From: Holotrichia oblita
Lineage: Eukaryota > Arthropoda > Insecta > Coleoptera > Scarabaeidae
DNA length: 64,000 nucleotides
Assembly (NCBI GenBank): GCA_023690525.1
Contig: CM043017.1
Span: 160,383,518-160,447,517 of the forward strand
Direction: 5' to 3'
A program made the translations under genes and the position numbers. Under the pieces are notes generated by a model that was not told where the DNA came from, ran no database searches, and was given only the letters and a program-made list of their open reading frames with translations. Below are positions 47,351-57,941 of this stretch, in pieces (within the stretch, counting starts at the first letter, position 1; each line of letters opens with the position of its first letter).

Positions 47351-47704
47351 CAACTAGAACCGGATCTATATCATGTATACCTGTTTGTTAAGTCAATTGT
47401 CGTAATAGCTTTCGCGGATTCGGATCAAGACGAGCTCGATTATCTCCAACTACTTCTTCATTAAGAACCATCCTACGGCCAGGGCTTTTTCTTTCGAAAC
47501 ACTGCCCATATCTCTAAAACGCTCTACTGTTCTCAAAAGACGTCGTGATAGCGATTCAGAATCCAGGTCGATATCGGGAAATTTGTTGGTTAAATCGTCA
47601 ATATATATTGAATATTGACCACTTGGATCATGTTCCCCACGTCGGAAATATGAGTCCAAAAGAAACTTCTTTTGGTCCAAACTGAGAGGTCGAAAAACTA
47701 AGTT

Positions 47705-49904
47705 TTATAAAATTGGAGCAATGTTAACGTACCACAATCGCTAAATATGAGATTAGACAGACTTCAAAAAGACTTTTTGAAGAAAATAAATTACGATAAT
47801 AGGTAAAAATACACAAAGAAAGAGTAAGACAATAAACAGACGCCAATGAATAAATACACATGAAAAATAGCATATGTTTTAAAATTTTTGTATATTGGTA
47901 GATTCATACGCATAATTGGAAATAAGTACACTCCTTATCTACTTGGGAAGTTAGTTTTTTTCAGATATTCTTTCTCGATCGTCCGACACATATGTTTGCT
48001 ATAATATTTTGTCCTGTAATTGGATGTAATCTGATAGACAAATAAATCAATTATTATTATTTTTATTAAGATCTGGTATATTGTTATTATTTTATATGGA
48101 GAAGGACCTCCTTTCATTTCACAGTGACCTCTGTAATAACGATGTGTGTGTCATAATTAAAATAGCATCATTAATTTAGCTAGCTTTACGATTGCTAATG
48201 TTATATCTATGCAGCACCTCGTAGAATATAAATTTAGATTTCATTTATTAATGGAATTGTAGGAACCAGGAAATAATTATTCATATCAAGTATATTAGTT
48301 CCATGTAGGTGAACGTAGCGGCAAAATTAAACACATCCTTATAACGTTAGCCGTGTATACGTTAAAGAATATACATATTATCTTATAAATTATCTTAAAA
48401 CAAAATTGGTCGTTTCAGAAACGTGCAAAATTAATGTAATAGCAATATCATACATACGCTACATGTGAATAGTTATCTATGTAAACATAATAACTTATTT
48501 CTTCAGTAAACATGAGGTAGGATAGCTTAATCTGGTGAAGCTTAAGACAAATGTCTTGTTATCTACGTTTGAACACAAATAGATAATAATTACCTACAAT
48601 TTATCCATTTGCACATATGTTATTAATATATTCTCACGTCGAAAATTTCAATTATATATTTTGCACGCGTTCATATAATTTTTGAAGATAGGTACACCAA
48701 GTATCAGGTAGAAAAATCTTCCACTAATAGAACTTGCACGTATATCCACAAGTACGTGTAAAGAATATCCACCTTTAGTTTTTGTAGCGAGTTTATAATT
48801 AATGGTATAAATACTGATTCATATGTAATCATTTATCAGTGCTAGCACTCTCGCGACCCTACACAAACAAAAAGTGTAATTTTAATTACTTTATAAGCAT
48901 TTCGCACGATATAACATCTCTTGTATGTACCTACATACATACATGTGTTTCAAGATGTATGTACAGATTTGTAAATTTTTTTTTAGCTACGAGGCGAACA
49001 CGTTTATATGTCATGTGATTACACGTATAAGATAAGTTAAACACCTGCTTAAAATCCGAACTAAATGTGTATTGTGCATTAAGGCACGTTACCGTGAAAG
49101 AATTCGATTTTCTTTAATCAGATATTGAGGTGTCAATCATAATTTGTATGTGTATTTAAATGAACGTTTCCATAGATACAGATCAAGTTAACTAAACAGC
49201 AATTGCAACTTTAAGCACAATTTTTTTTTCGGTTTCAGGCGAATGAATTATTAATATTTCCTTTTAACTCATTCATATCAGTCTTAACATTGTTCTAGTA
49301 TATTATATGCAGACGCACAGCTTAAATTGCATTTTAGGTTACCCGAGGCAAGGACAACGTCCGCAAGATTATATTAAGCAGAACAATTCGCGCATTGTTT
49401 GATTTCTGAAGGTAAATAAACAGTGTTTCTAGAGTGACGCCGAACGGAATTGACATGTATAAGAAAGTGATACAGTCGTTACATGAAATGCGGTGACAGG
49501 TTTGTGATAATAATCGGGTATTAGATATCCATGGTCAAATATATGTTACAATTAAATATGCAAAATCGTACAACCTATAATCAAATCTAGAAGTAGCAAG
49601 AGTATTTTGTATAGTTGAGGTCGCTAACCGACAAAGAATATGTAAACTTGTAACTTTCTTTTTGATCGTTAAACTCAAGATTTTAGACAAAATTATCGGA
49701 GGTAGTCTTACCTCATCCGATTGCAAAATTAATCACGTTCCTGTTCTTGTAAAAGGTCTTTCGATTTTACATACAAAATGTTCTTTTTTTTTCGCTTAAC
49801 AGTAACAGATACATACGAAAGATCTGTAAAAGAGATTTTGGATGGGCCATCCCTAGATCAAAAAACAAGTTGGAAATACATGCGAATGCATAGATATGTA
49901 TAAA
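47705..49904. other. No gene; LINE 3' UTR fragment at ~47960-48062
   Basis: Mostly AT-rich non-coding sequence. At about 47990-48062 the plus strand has 'ttttgtcctgtaattgg' and 'ctgatagacaaataaatcaa' followed by ATT repeats. This matches the layout of the LINE A 3' end (tttgtccttt...ttggacaataaatgtttatt) and is probably an isolated, strongly 5'-truncated copy. ACAT runs lie near 48935. Confidence 0.45.
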
Positions 49905-50486
49905 GCAATCTATTTATCTATTTATTTATTGGGATAACATCCAGCACACCAACAGGATGCACCCCAAGAGCGTTTTCCACAAATTACAATGTCAGTAGTT
50001 TTGTATTTACTTAGCAAGTATAAAACAAAAACAAAAAAAGAATACCTGTATAAACATATAAAATTGACAAGATAAAGGAACAAATAGCTTATAGCATAGT
50101 GTGAAAAATAGTAAACAAACTAACTAACTAAGACATAAAATAAAAACAAAACAAAACGGCTGCTTTCAAAATAAACTTAAGTTATTTAAATTTTGAATTA
50201 TTAATGAGAGGTAGCAATTAGAGTAAGCTTCAGCGACCTTTCAAAGGAAAACAACGAAGTGTTAAAAATATCTACAAGCGGGTACGTCTCATTGAAAGAG
50301 AACATGCTTATAAGTAATAGCGAATTTTTGAATTAGTTGATTCAAAAGAATAGTAGTCTGAATGGCAGGACTGAACGGACGGTATATTGAAATTTATAAA
50401 TGAAAGCAAATCGTGACAGTCAATGAAATTAACGCAAATCTTAAATAAAAACATAACATCACTTCGAACACGGCATGTCTCTACTG

Positions 50487-51482
50487 GGGCCCGATTCTCG
50501 AATCTCGAATGAAATTTGCCGCGTACGACAAATGTCGCACGAATTTGTCGAGTGACGTTGAGATGATCTATTCTCGAATACTCATCGACACTAAGACGAT
50601 CGCTCGAAATAATTGTCGATTGGTAAGTAGCGGCAACAGCGCTTTAATGGATATAAATGTGCATCTACTATATCGATTGATGAAATATTGCTCATACTCA
50701 CTCACACTCAGTCATGCTCAGTCATACTTGTGCGACTTCCTGTCATCAACGTAACGTCAAAATTACATCTTTTTTTGTAATTATTGTGAGTACTTACAAT
50801 GGATAAATAAAATCGTATTGTAGTAATGAGCAAAAGAATGTATTGGTAGGGTTTTCTATTGCAGCAAGCATGATTCCTTCTTCCATGTTTGCCATTTTTA
50901 CTTTATGTCAGATATATAGAAACGAGACACTACAATACATAGACATATTAATACAGTTAGAATAAAATGTGTAAAAAAATTACCGAAATCACTTATGTAT
51001 AGGGTAATGTGAGGTAATATGAGCATAGTAGGTAATATGAGCATGGGAAAAGACTAGATATAAAATGTTTCAAAATAGGTATAGCCTCTACAAACATGAT
51101 CATGTTAAAAACACAAATTATTGTACAGTACTTGATAAAGAATGTTATTTTGCATGATAAAAAATATTCATGTTGGTTGAACTTTGATAATTACGAAATG
51201 TATCTGACATTCACTTAACGTGCTCATATTACCCGACATTACCCTATATTACAGCAATATTTTCGCTATTTTATAATATACTATATTTACGCCACCAAGT
51301 GTAAACAAGTAGCACTATTGTCGCATAAGATTTTGTATGTCGAATGGTTGTTACCCACTCGCTGAAATCTCGACTAAAAATTGTAGCACACGACATTCAA
51401 GAATACGACTGCGCACATTTCATTCGACATTTGACTTGTGTCGCATGCGACATTCATCATTCGCGATTCGAGAATCGGGCCC
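50487..51482. mobile_element. 996-bp non-autonomous DNA element, CTG duplication
   Basis: The inverted ends begin gggcccgattctcgaat at 50487 and, in reverse complement, at 51482. The match covers about 18 bp and continues weakly. CTG lies at 50484-50486 and 51483-51485, a 3-bp target duplication. Excising the element with one CTG restores the LINE reading frame across the site. Subterminal sequence is rich in 'tgtcg/cgaca' words. There is no coding capacity. A 3-bp duplication with GGGCCC ends fits Harbinger-type elements but this is inference. It contains a further 243-bp MITE. Confidence 0.85.
51002..51244. mobile_element. 243-bp MITE nested in the 996-bp element
   Basis: Ends: gggtaatgtgaggtaatatg at the left (51002), and the right end in reverse complement reads gggtaatgtcgggtaatatg; the pairing extends to 'agca', about 24 bp with two mismatches. 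TATA lies outside both ends (50998-51001, 51245-51248), so the target site is TATA or TA. A second internal copy of ggtaatatgagca lies just inside the left end (about 51030). No coding capacity. Confidence 0.85.
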
Positions 51483-51774
51483 CTGATAGCATATTAAATT
51501 CTAGTCGGGAGTGATTATAACTGTATGTAGGCATATTAAATCTCAGAGTCACAAATTTGATGAACTTCCTCTGAACATATTCTATTTTATCAATATAAAG
51601 GCTATATTGAGGGTTCTATACGACACTGGCTCTTGGCACAGTTGCTTGAGAAAACCATGTTGGAAAGCATCGACCATAATTTCTTTTAAGAGGATCATAT
51701 TTGGCAATAATATTACTTAAGATTGAATAAAACTTATTAGTCACAATATAGATATCAATTGAACACAACTTACA

Positions 51775-51855
51775 CACACAAAACTACACCGCGAGAGTTG
51801 CAGTGATAGCTAGACAAGCGATACAGCTTACGGAGTCACTGCCACTAAGCAACCA
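51775..51855 (-). repeat. Dispersed repeat, copy 2
   Basis: Minus strand: tgcttagtggcagtgactcc, then gtaagctgtatcgcttgtct, 'agctatcactgcaactctcg' and 'cggtgtagttttgtg'. It aligns over about 75 bp with 63628-63706 on the plus strand (roughly 85% by eye) and less well with 5690-5745. It adjoins the end of an endonuclease fragment, whose frame runs into it without a stop for about 25 codons. Confidence 0.75.
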
Positions 51856-51859
51856 CCAC

Positions 51860-52360
51860 ACATAAAAAAAAATCAAAGGTTTAAGTGCGTTGACCCAGTC
51901 AACACACAACAACTCCCGTCTAATTGCATCATAATTTGCTTTATTGTAAGAAAAAGAAGGTTTAGAATAATTTAAGCGTTTAGTGTGAATCGATTTCAAA
52001 ATAATATCCAAAGCAGAATGATAAGTATCGATCTTAAGAGAGAAGCGCAAGGAGTAACTGAATCGACGAACCAGTCATTGATCAAAACTAAATCCAAAAT
52101 ATGAGAGCAGCTGTTAATAACAGAATTAAATGGCAAATTACACTAAAACACAGTATTAACGAAATTGATAGCTTTGTTATCATACACAGAAGGTTGTAAA
52201 TGCAATGGCTGAATGAAATCTGACAGATGATATTAAAATATATTAGAATAATGATCAACGTTGGTAAGGCGAATAAGAACCAGGTAGGTTCAATCGCTTC
52301 AAGAAAAAATGCGACAGCTAACACCGTAAAGTATCTTGTGTTTTATAACTATAAAATCTG
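51860..52360 (-). mobile_element. LINE endonuclease fragment
   Basis: Minus-strand remnant of the second half of a CR1/Jockey-type endonuclease. It reads HLSDFIQPLHLQPSVYDNKA, then SHILDLVLINDWFVDSVTPC (equivalent to GRLLDLVMTSCEVSVSRESC in LINE A), and after a frameshift KIDTYHSALDIILKS (the 'SDHH.AL' region). The linker PSFSYNKANYDAIRREL and CVDWVNAL follows, equivalent to RSYNFRLADFSNLYTALTSIDW. The RT does not follow; the sequence runs straight into the dispersed repeat at 51775-51855. Confidence 0.6.
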
Positions 52361-52749
52361 ATCATACTCTACGTCTAGCATGATAAAATCAATGGAATAT
52401 GTATTGCCATCTGTGTCAATTATGGTGACAAAATTTAGTATGACATCACTTGATAACAACTATTCTTAAATCGGAGAATATTTCAGAAATTCTGCTTCAG
52501 CTGATTAGGCCAACTTTATCCGCTAGCGGTAGCCTTTTGGAGATGTGGTTATGTTCATGGCATCGGAAGAATCTAGGAAGTAATTTTATAAGTATAAGCC
52601 GTTAGTTTTTGATCGTGTATTACACAAACATGACTACAGCTCTTTCCTGTTTTTCATATTTTGTATTCTCTGTATTCTGTTTGACGTTAAAAGATTAATA
52701 TTAGAATGAAAAACAGAGAGAATTGAATTGGGACAAAATCAATGCTTCA

Positions 52750-53430
52750 CATTGCAATTTTGCATTTAATACAGTACAGATATTTACAATAGTTGAGATT
52801 CGTAAATAATTGTGACGAGTAAATAGAGAATAATAAAGGCTCGAATATTCGATCCTAGTGGCAGTCCACTTAAAACTGGTTGAGTGGGATGTTAATTTAG
52901 TACGTTGGAACCCAATCTTTCAAGCACATTAACATTGTTAGGTTGTCGGACAATCACACACAGTTTGACTGAAATCTTTTGTGTCGCCCTTGACAGTTTT
53001 TGGTGTAGATCACAAATGTTAGTAGCGTTAGTTAGCAAAGACAGAAACCTTGACGTCGACATCAGGAACGTAGACGTCATATATCCAAAAACGTGGCTGT
53101 AGTTTTCGTTAAACGGGTTGGCTTAGATATTAGTTGATACAAACCATTTGAATCCAGAAAATCATTGAAATAAGTTGTCACATTATTATATTATTTTTCC
53201 AGATAAACATAATGAAACAGTATTTTCAAAGTCGTGCACAAATAATTGATAATTGAACTCCGGCGGCCTATAAGCAACACCAACGATGTATTTAAATCGA
53301 TGAAGACAACATTTGCTCGATGCTATTGCTTGCCGTAAAAATAGACGAGAGAAATTTATGTTTCACATAAACAGCAACCTCCTCCTCTTTCTCCCCATGC
53401 TCCATCTGTCTATTCTTTCTGTACTAATTC
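52750..53430 (-). mobile_element. Second LINE endonuclease/RT fragment, decayed
   Basis: Minus strand. About 53400-53110 reads like a Jockey-type endonuclease: a 'VAVYVKHKF' segment, NTSLVLLIGRRSSI, FNDFLDSNGLYQLISKPTRL and TKTTATFLDI (the 'PTR.T..S.T.ID' block). A decayed stretch with DVDVKVSVFAN follows. Near 52870-52790, GLPLGSN and EPLLFSIYSSQLF resemble the RT 'GVPQGSNLGPLLF' block. The intervening coding sequence is deleted. It is separate from the neighbouring endonuclease fragment, because that one repeats the same domain downstream. Confidence 0.5.
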
Positions 53431-54723
53431 AATAAAAATTTATCCTTGAAACAACTGACAGTAGGAGAAGAAAAAACAGGTCGTCAGGATGCCAAATATA
53501 GCAACAGCTATATTCGAAACATCAGCAATCTCTTTTGATTGATTGATTTCAATCTAAGAAACTTTCTAGCAAAAACCGGTGATTTTAAAAGGACATATTG
53601 ATGGTACGCGAACGCCTCAGGAGAAAGAAAGGGGTCGAATTAGCAGTAAGGAGATCGCCATCGTATGTATCATAAGAGAAGTCATCATTCTTCAACAACA
53701 GATAGAAGGAATTTTTCGGAGCTTTCTTGTATCGCAGAAAATTTCGGCATTCGCGACTGATCGTTACACATTTAATACGCAGGAGAACAAAGATACATAA
53801 TTGCTTTCACATTCATCCAACAAGTAGACACACTGAATAACAGAGAATTGATACAGGTGTGATATATTACAACAATGTTTCACTTATCTTACTAACACAC
53901 ACGTTAATCTATTTTTTTAATCGCAAAGAATCCGATGTATTTTTATATCAATTCGAAACATCTATAGAATATTACGTAGACCATCAATACAGCATCCGCT
54001 TTAATTCGATATAATATAGCGGGGGCGACAGAACACCTGGTTAGCTCGGTCAGCGAGCTATTACACAATGCTACCAACCGCGCTGAACACTTGATCAAGA
54101 TAGGCAATCTCATCAGGGTTACATGAAGGAGAAATTGGGTTACATTGATAATGTATATCTCTAACAGTTCGTGTTGTGTTGTTACTGTTGCGAATGAAAT
54201 AGTATCGTAAGGATATATTTTCTTGTTATGTTATTTGTTCGTCTTGTCAGTAATTAAGTGCTGCGCTCTATGGTTTCAATAACGTAGTATGTATACATCC
54301 ATTTATGCGCCGTATTAGATTGGATAATTTAAGGTATAGTATACTGAGAATTTGCGCAATATAGCTTGTTAACCCATATTGTACTCCATAAACATGATAC
54401 GTTGTTTATTTTTATTCGTTCTATATATGTAACTACATCACTTGTTATAAAGTTAATTCGACAACAGATAAATTTATGTAGGGTAGTGTAGGTACAGGTA
54501 CACCATTATGTTTGTCGTTCAATTATCGCAGCTAACTGAAAAAAAAACAATGTATTGTGTAGACATGTCAGTGTCTGTAAACTAATAAAAGCTATTTTAT
54601 CTTATTGTGAGAAATTTCTAATAAAGATTTTTGGTTTAATTTATATTTGAGACAAAAGCCAAGTTAATGGCTTCTAGAAAAAAATGATAATGCAGCAATG
54701 ACATGCAATTGGCTCTAAAGATA
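53431..54723. other. No gene recognised
   Basis: AT-rich sequence with one slightly GC-richer spot near 54025-54090 that holds no supported feature. Confidence 0.5.
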
Positions 54724-54725
54724 TA

Positions 54726-56250
54726 CAGTGTGTTGCAAAAAGAACTTCATTTAGTTGCCTATGAATGTATCCTCTAAATTATGATTTGCCGCTTTCTTGA
54801 AATGCGGATATAGATTAAATGGTATAAAGGTTATCCAAGTGTCACTGTCAAAATTTATCATCGAGCGATATGGTAATGAACGGAAAACTAGTACAATTAG
54901 ATTATTAATTTATTTAATAAGATAATCAAACAACTAAGGTAAATAACTTTATATATAATTTATAACAAATGTTCAAAATGGTCACCATTTGGTGTGATTT
55001 CATTACATTTAATTGCAATTGTATTCATCAGGTAATTTAAGTTATTAATTCTGGTTTTATATACTTCATTTTTTAGCATTCCGAAAATAGAAAAATCTAA
55101 CGGAGTAAGGTCTGGTGATCTTGCTGGCCAAACACCTCTGCTAATAACTCGATGAGGGAAGTAATGTTCTAAAAACTCGAAATTTTCACGAGTTGTATGT
55201 GCAGTAGCCCCATCTTGCTGGAAGTAACCCCCATTGAGTTCATCCTGTTGCAATTGATTTAAAAATGGTGTTAATAACTGCTCTCGGTATCGTTGGCCAT
55301 TAATGGTATTGTGAAAAAATATTGGTCCGACTATTCTACGACGAGATACAGCTAACCATACTCCAACTTTAACAGGATCTAACGGAACTTTGATGCGATT
55401 GTTTGGATTGTTTACAGACCATGTTCTGTAATTTTGTTTATTTACAAACCCGCTTAAATGAAACCATGCTTCATCAGTAAAAAAACTGAGATCAAGAATT
55501 TCGTCGTTATTTAAATTTTCTTGAAAGAAGTTGCAATGATTAACTCTAGTAACATGATCTCTAGGTAAGATCTGGTGAACTAACTTTGTATGCATTCATA
55601 TGCAAACGACGCTTTAAAATTCTATGAACGGTACTAGAAGATACGTTTGTTTGAGCTGATAAACGACGAACTGAGGTCTGTGGGTTTTCTTCAACAAGGT
55701 TTTCTATGTTTTCAACAATATTTTGCTGTGTCCGTGGTCTACCAGAACTTTTGCCTTTCAACACAGATCCGCTAGCCCGAAATTTCTCCACGACTAGATG
55801 AATGTGATGATGTAAAGCGATATTATCCACAACTCTATTAGGAAACTGCAAGTGAAACTGTCGCTTACATTCTCCGTAAGAATATTGCCATTCCCCATTA
55901 AGAAATTGTGCAGTTCGAAAATATGCTTGAATAATAAAAATATTTTTTCCACTACTAGCGTTAGAAGACGTCATTATTTGGTATATTTTCGAGCCGAGAA
56001 GATGAATTTCTCTCCTAATAGTCAATAATAAAAATTATCTCCTACTAGTAAATAATAAAAACAATTGACAATAATAAAATTATGATTTATTCAATAAAAA
56101 TGTATAGAACAGAAATAATTTGAATATAAAACCATAGATGTCGTATAGATGCACGAATGAAATCCGCAATTCAAGAAAAAAGGTTAGGTTAACATTTAAC
56201 ATAAATAAACAAAGTAGGAAATACGTAATTTGGTAAACACTACTTATTAA
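54726..56250 (-). mobile_element. Rosa-type mariner, nearly intact transposase
   Basis: Tc1/mariner-superfamily element on the minus strand. The left end may be cagtgtgttgcaaaaagaac after TA at 54724-54725, but I could not find a matching right end. A 17-base inverted pair (tttcttgaaatgcggat at 54793-54809; its complement with one mismatch at 56162-56178) flanks the gene and may be subterminal. Limits are therefore approximate. The gene inside is the best-preserved transposase in the window. Confidence 0.65.
54960..55974 (-). pseudogene. Rosa-type transposase with a single frameshift
   Basis: Cut-and-paste transposase. The likely start is the Met at 55974 (MTSSNASSGKNIFIIQAYF). The N-terminal DNA-binding half has VDNIALHHHIHLVVEKFRAS, GKSSGRPRTQQNIVENIENL and SVRRLSAQTNVSSSTVHRIL: two helix-turn-helix units with the GRPR motif between. 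A frameshift near 55590 moves to the 55595-54960 frame: LSFFTDEAWFHLSGFVNKQN (first Asp), NGGYFQQDGATAHTTRENF (second Asp) and WPARSPDLTPLDFSIFG (third Asp in TPLD). Counting residues, 38 separate the second and third Asp; rosa-type relatives usually have 41. The C-terminus (NGDHFEHLL) looks complete. Only one indel separates this copy from a full-length reading frame. Confidence 0.85.
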
Positions 56251-56300
56251 AATAATAATTAATAGCGCAATTATGGCAGGTTATGTTAATTCCTGACGTA

Positions 56301-56532
56301 CTGGCTTGCAATAAAATCTCGTACACCTAGTTTTACCTATATTGATTTCACCTTTCGTGACATTTCTAATTTGACGTTTCATTTCCGAAAGTACACTATT
56401 TTTATAAGTCACCACAACCTCTATGCATAGTGTCACATCCGTCAAATCTAAAGTCAGCTTACATTGAAAAATAATCTTCAAAAATTAGCTTGCTTGACAT
56501 TAAGGTGTACGAGATTTTATTGCAAGCCAGTG
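56301..56532. mobile_element. 232-bp MITE with 28-bp perfect inverted ends
   Basis: The left end, 56301-56328, starts ctggcttgcaataaaatctc. The right end, 56503-56530, is its exact reverse complement over 28 bp, followed by 'tg'. TA lies at 56299-56300 and 56533-56534. A terminal 'ca' present on the right seems to be missing on the left. Ends of the form (ca)ctgg next to TA suggest a Tc1-type family. An open frame on the minus strand across the element (56481-56281) is a by-product and not a gene. Confidence 0.88.
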
Positions 56533-56534
56533 TA

Positions 56535-57045
56535 CCAGTATTTTTCAGACTCTATTTGATTTGTTTCCTTGCGGATTTCTGCAGGAGTACAACTACTGTC
56601 TGACATTTTTTTTTTGGTATTGTGACAAGACATGAATAAAATCTCAATTTGACATTAAATGTTTTTTGTTATTATGAATGTTGAATGGTGCATGCATGTC
56701 CTGTTGCCTCGCTGTGATTATGTTGTTTTTTCACTGGTTACGAGTTATAGTTTATTACTGTGATTGATATCAATTTAAAGTGTAGGTTATAAGCTACTAC
56801 AAGGTAGGACTGCTGATTTGATTACTATACACTAGTTCGCGTATTTGTTCATCAAATAATAAATCTTAGTAGATCGTATAACTCTGATATACTTTTTTTT
56901 ATTATATCGTTCTTTTTTACTTGAGTGCAAGAAGTACTGCGTTAATGTAAACTTGTATATATACACTGGGTATCAGTGAAAAACTATCATGAACATTTAT
57001 TTGAATTTTAACTAACAAACAGTCGTATACACGTGTACATTTGTT
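56535..57045. other. No gene recognised
   Basis: AT-rich spacer between the MITE and the LINE. It includes the likely target site of the LINE near 57038-57045. Confidence 0.5.
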
Positions 57046-57189
57046 CTTTTTTTTTCTTTCCTACTGTTTCTGCGGGTGTACCTTTCCGTTGCCTGTTTTG
57101 CCTTACTTCTGTGTTTTAGAAAGTCGTTGTGAAGGGCACCTCAACGTGAAGAGTGTATCCCATACCTGTGTATCCTAACATAATTAAAC

Positions 57190-57939
57190 ATGATTATTTG
57201 CAACTGCTGCAACAAAGAAATAGAAAATCATAAGTCAATAACCTGTTCAATGTGCAAGCTTTCATATAACCACGCGTGTGTAGGCCTTTCGGGAGCGGAT
57301 TTGAGAACTTTAGTCTCAAAAGCAACATCGGGTATGGCGTGGAATTGTGCCTCTTGTAGAGATCGCCCTGGGGATGTGATTGCGGAATTAAAATCATTGG
57401 TCACTAACTTAGTGAAAGAAGTTGCTGAACTTAAAAAGCAATTGGCTTTGCCTGCAAGCTTTCATCCGGAAGGACACGACTTTGAGGGATTGATTCAGGA
57501 GATGGAGGAGCGTCAGTCAAGAAAATTTAATGTCATATTTTCTGGTCTTGCCGAGTCGTCAGCGTCTTCGAGGAAAGATCGTGGTGATGATGAGAAGAAA
57601 TCTGCTAGTAATTTAATTAGATTTCTCTGTCCTGAGGTTGACACCGACAGGATTTCCGTTCTGAGATTGGGGAAGTATGATCCAAATAGGTCTAGACCGA
57701 GACTACTTAGAGTCAAATTAGTTGACAGTTCTACTGTTCATGCTATTATCAAGAAAGCAAAAAATCTTAAAGATAGTGCTTTATACAGAGACATTAGGGT
57801 TTTCTTTGATAGAACTCCGAAGCAAATTGACTATTATAATTCTCTTAAGACAGAGTTACAAAGACGTGCTGACCAAGGAGAGGCCAATCTAATAATTAAA
57901 TATGTTAATGGGGTTCCCAAGATAGTTCGTTTAAACTAA
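57190..57939 (+). CDS. LINE A ORF1 protein, PHD finger plus RRM-like domain
   Basis: Intact 249-residue ORF1, expected to bind element RNA and act as a chaperone during retrotransposition. Residues 4-56 form a PHD-type zinc finger with ligands C4, C7, C19, C22, H28, C30 (C31-like position), C53 and C56, and Trp51 just before the last pair. Residues about 63-89 (VIAELKSLVTNLVKEVAELK) form a short coiled coil. Residues about 110-250 look like the RRM-plus-C-terminal-domain arrangement of L1-type ORF1 proteins: RKFNVIFSGLAES, then VLRLGKYD, RPRLLRVKLVDSSTVHAIIK, RDIRVFFDRTPKQ, and NLIIKYVNGVPKIV at the end. ORF2 follows 2 bases after the stop, in another frame, so translation of ORF2 probably depends on reinitiation. 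Confidence 0.88.
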   Translation: MIICNCCNKEIENHKSITCSMCKLSYNHACVGLSGADLRTLVSKATSGMAWNCASCRDRPGDVIAELKSLVTNLVKEVAELKKQLALPASFHPEGHDFEGLIQEMEERQSRKFNVIFSGLAESSASSRKDRGDDEKKSASNLIRFLCPEVDTDRISVLRLGKYDPNRSRPRLLRVKLVDSSTVHAIIKKAKNLKDSALYRDIRVFFDRTPKQIDYYNSLKTELQRRADQGEANLIIKYVNGVPKIVRLN

Positions 57940-57941
57940 TA

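Larger units (their letters stand above)
45190..47700 (-). mobile_element. Rosa-type transposase gene split by a LINE
   Basis: Two minus-strand halves of one transposase. The 5' half (47680-47360) carries a helix-turn-helix region: KKFLLDSYFRRGEHDPSG, LLRTVERFRDMGSVSKEK, then after a frameshift PGRRMVLNEEVVGDNRARLD. The 3' half (45865-45190) resumes with NYTNITHIKHRLCQNCIRLY, then LPSLSFFFSDEAWFYLS (first catalytic Asp), FFQQDNTTATLQDS (second Asp) and LKNKIFRNRLHTLDEL towards the C-terminus. A deletion has removed much of the region after the second Asp. The LINE B at 45868-47350 sits between the halves and is flanked by caactaga on both sides. Removing it and one duplicate rejoins the coding frame. 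Confidence 0.8.
49905..51720 (-). mobile_element. LINE RT C-terminal part with nested insertions
   Basis: Minus-strand LINE. Its 3' tail, repeated aataaata, lies at about 49905-49930, followed by a 3' UTR (tggggtgcatcctgttggtg). The coding part is readable either side of a 996-bp insertion. Upstream it reads QYSLYIDKIEYVQRKFIKFV and YSYNHSRLEFNMLS. Downstream it reads VETCRVRSDVMFLFKICVNF, IDCHDLLSFINFNIPS and ESTNSKIRYYL. Both sides belong to one frame once the insertion and a CTG duplicate are removed. The segment is the region beyond the RT thumb (the 'VQRRF..F' block, then 'R..DL.FLYK...NG'). RT catalytic motifs are not present here. Confidence 0.7.

Noticed and set aside
54025..54090. 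tRNA-like stretch (ggttagctcggtcagcgagc)
   Set aside because: The start resembles a tRNA D-arm/A-box with two mismatches, but no B-box (ggttcga type) follows at a suitable distance and no acceptor stem is evident.
56281..56481. 66-codon minus-strand frame
   Set aside because: It runs through the inverted end of the 232-bp MITE and matches nothing; it is a by-product of the repeat.
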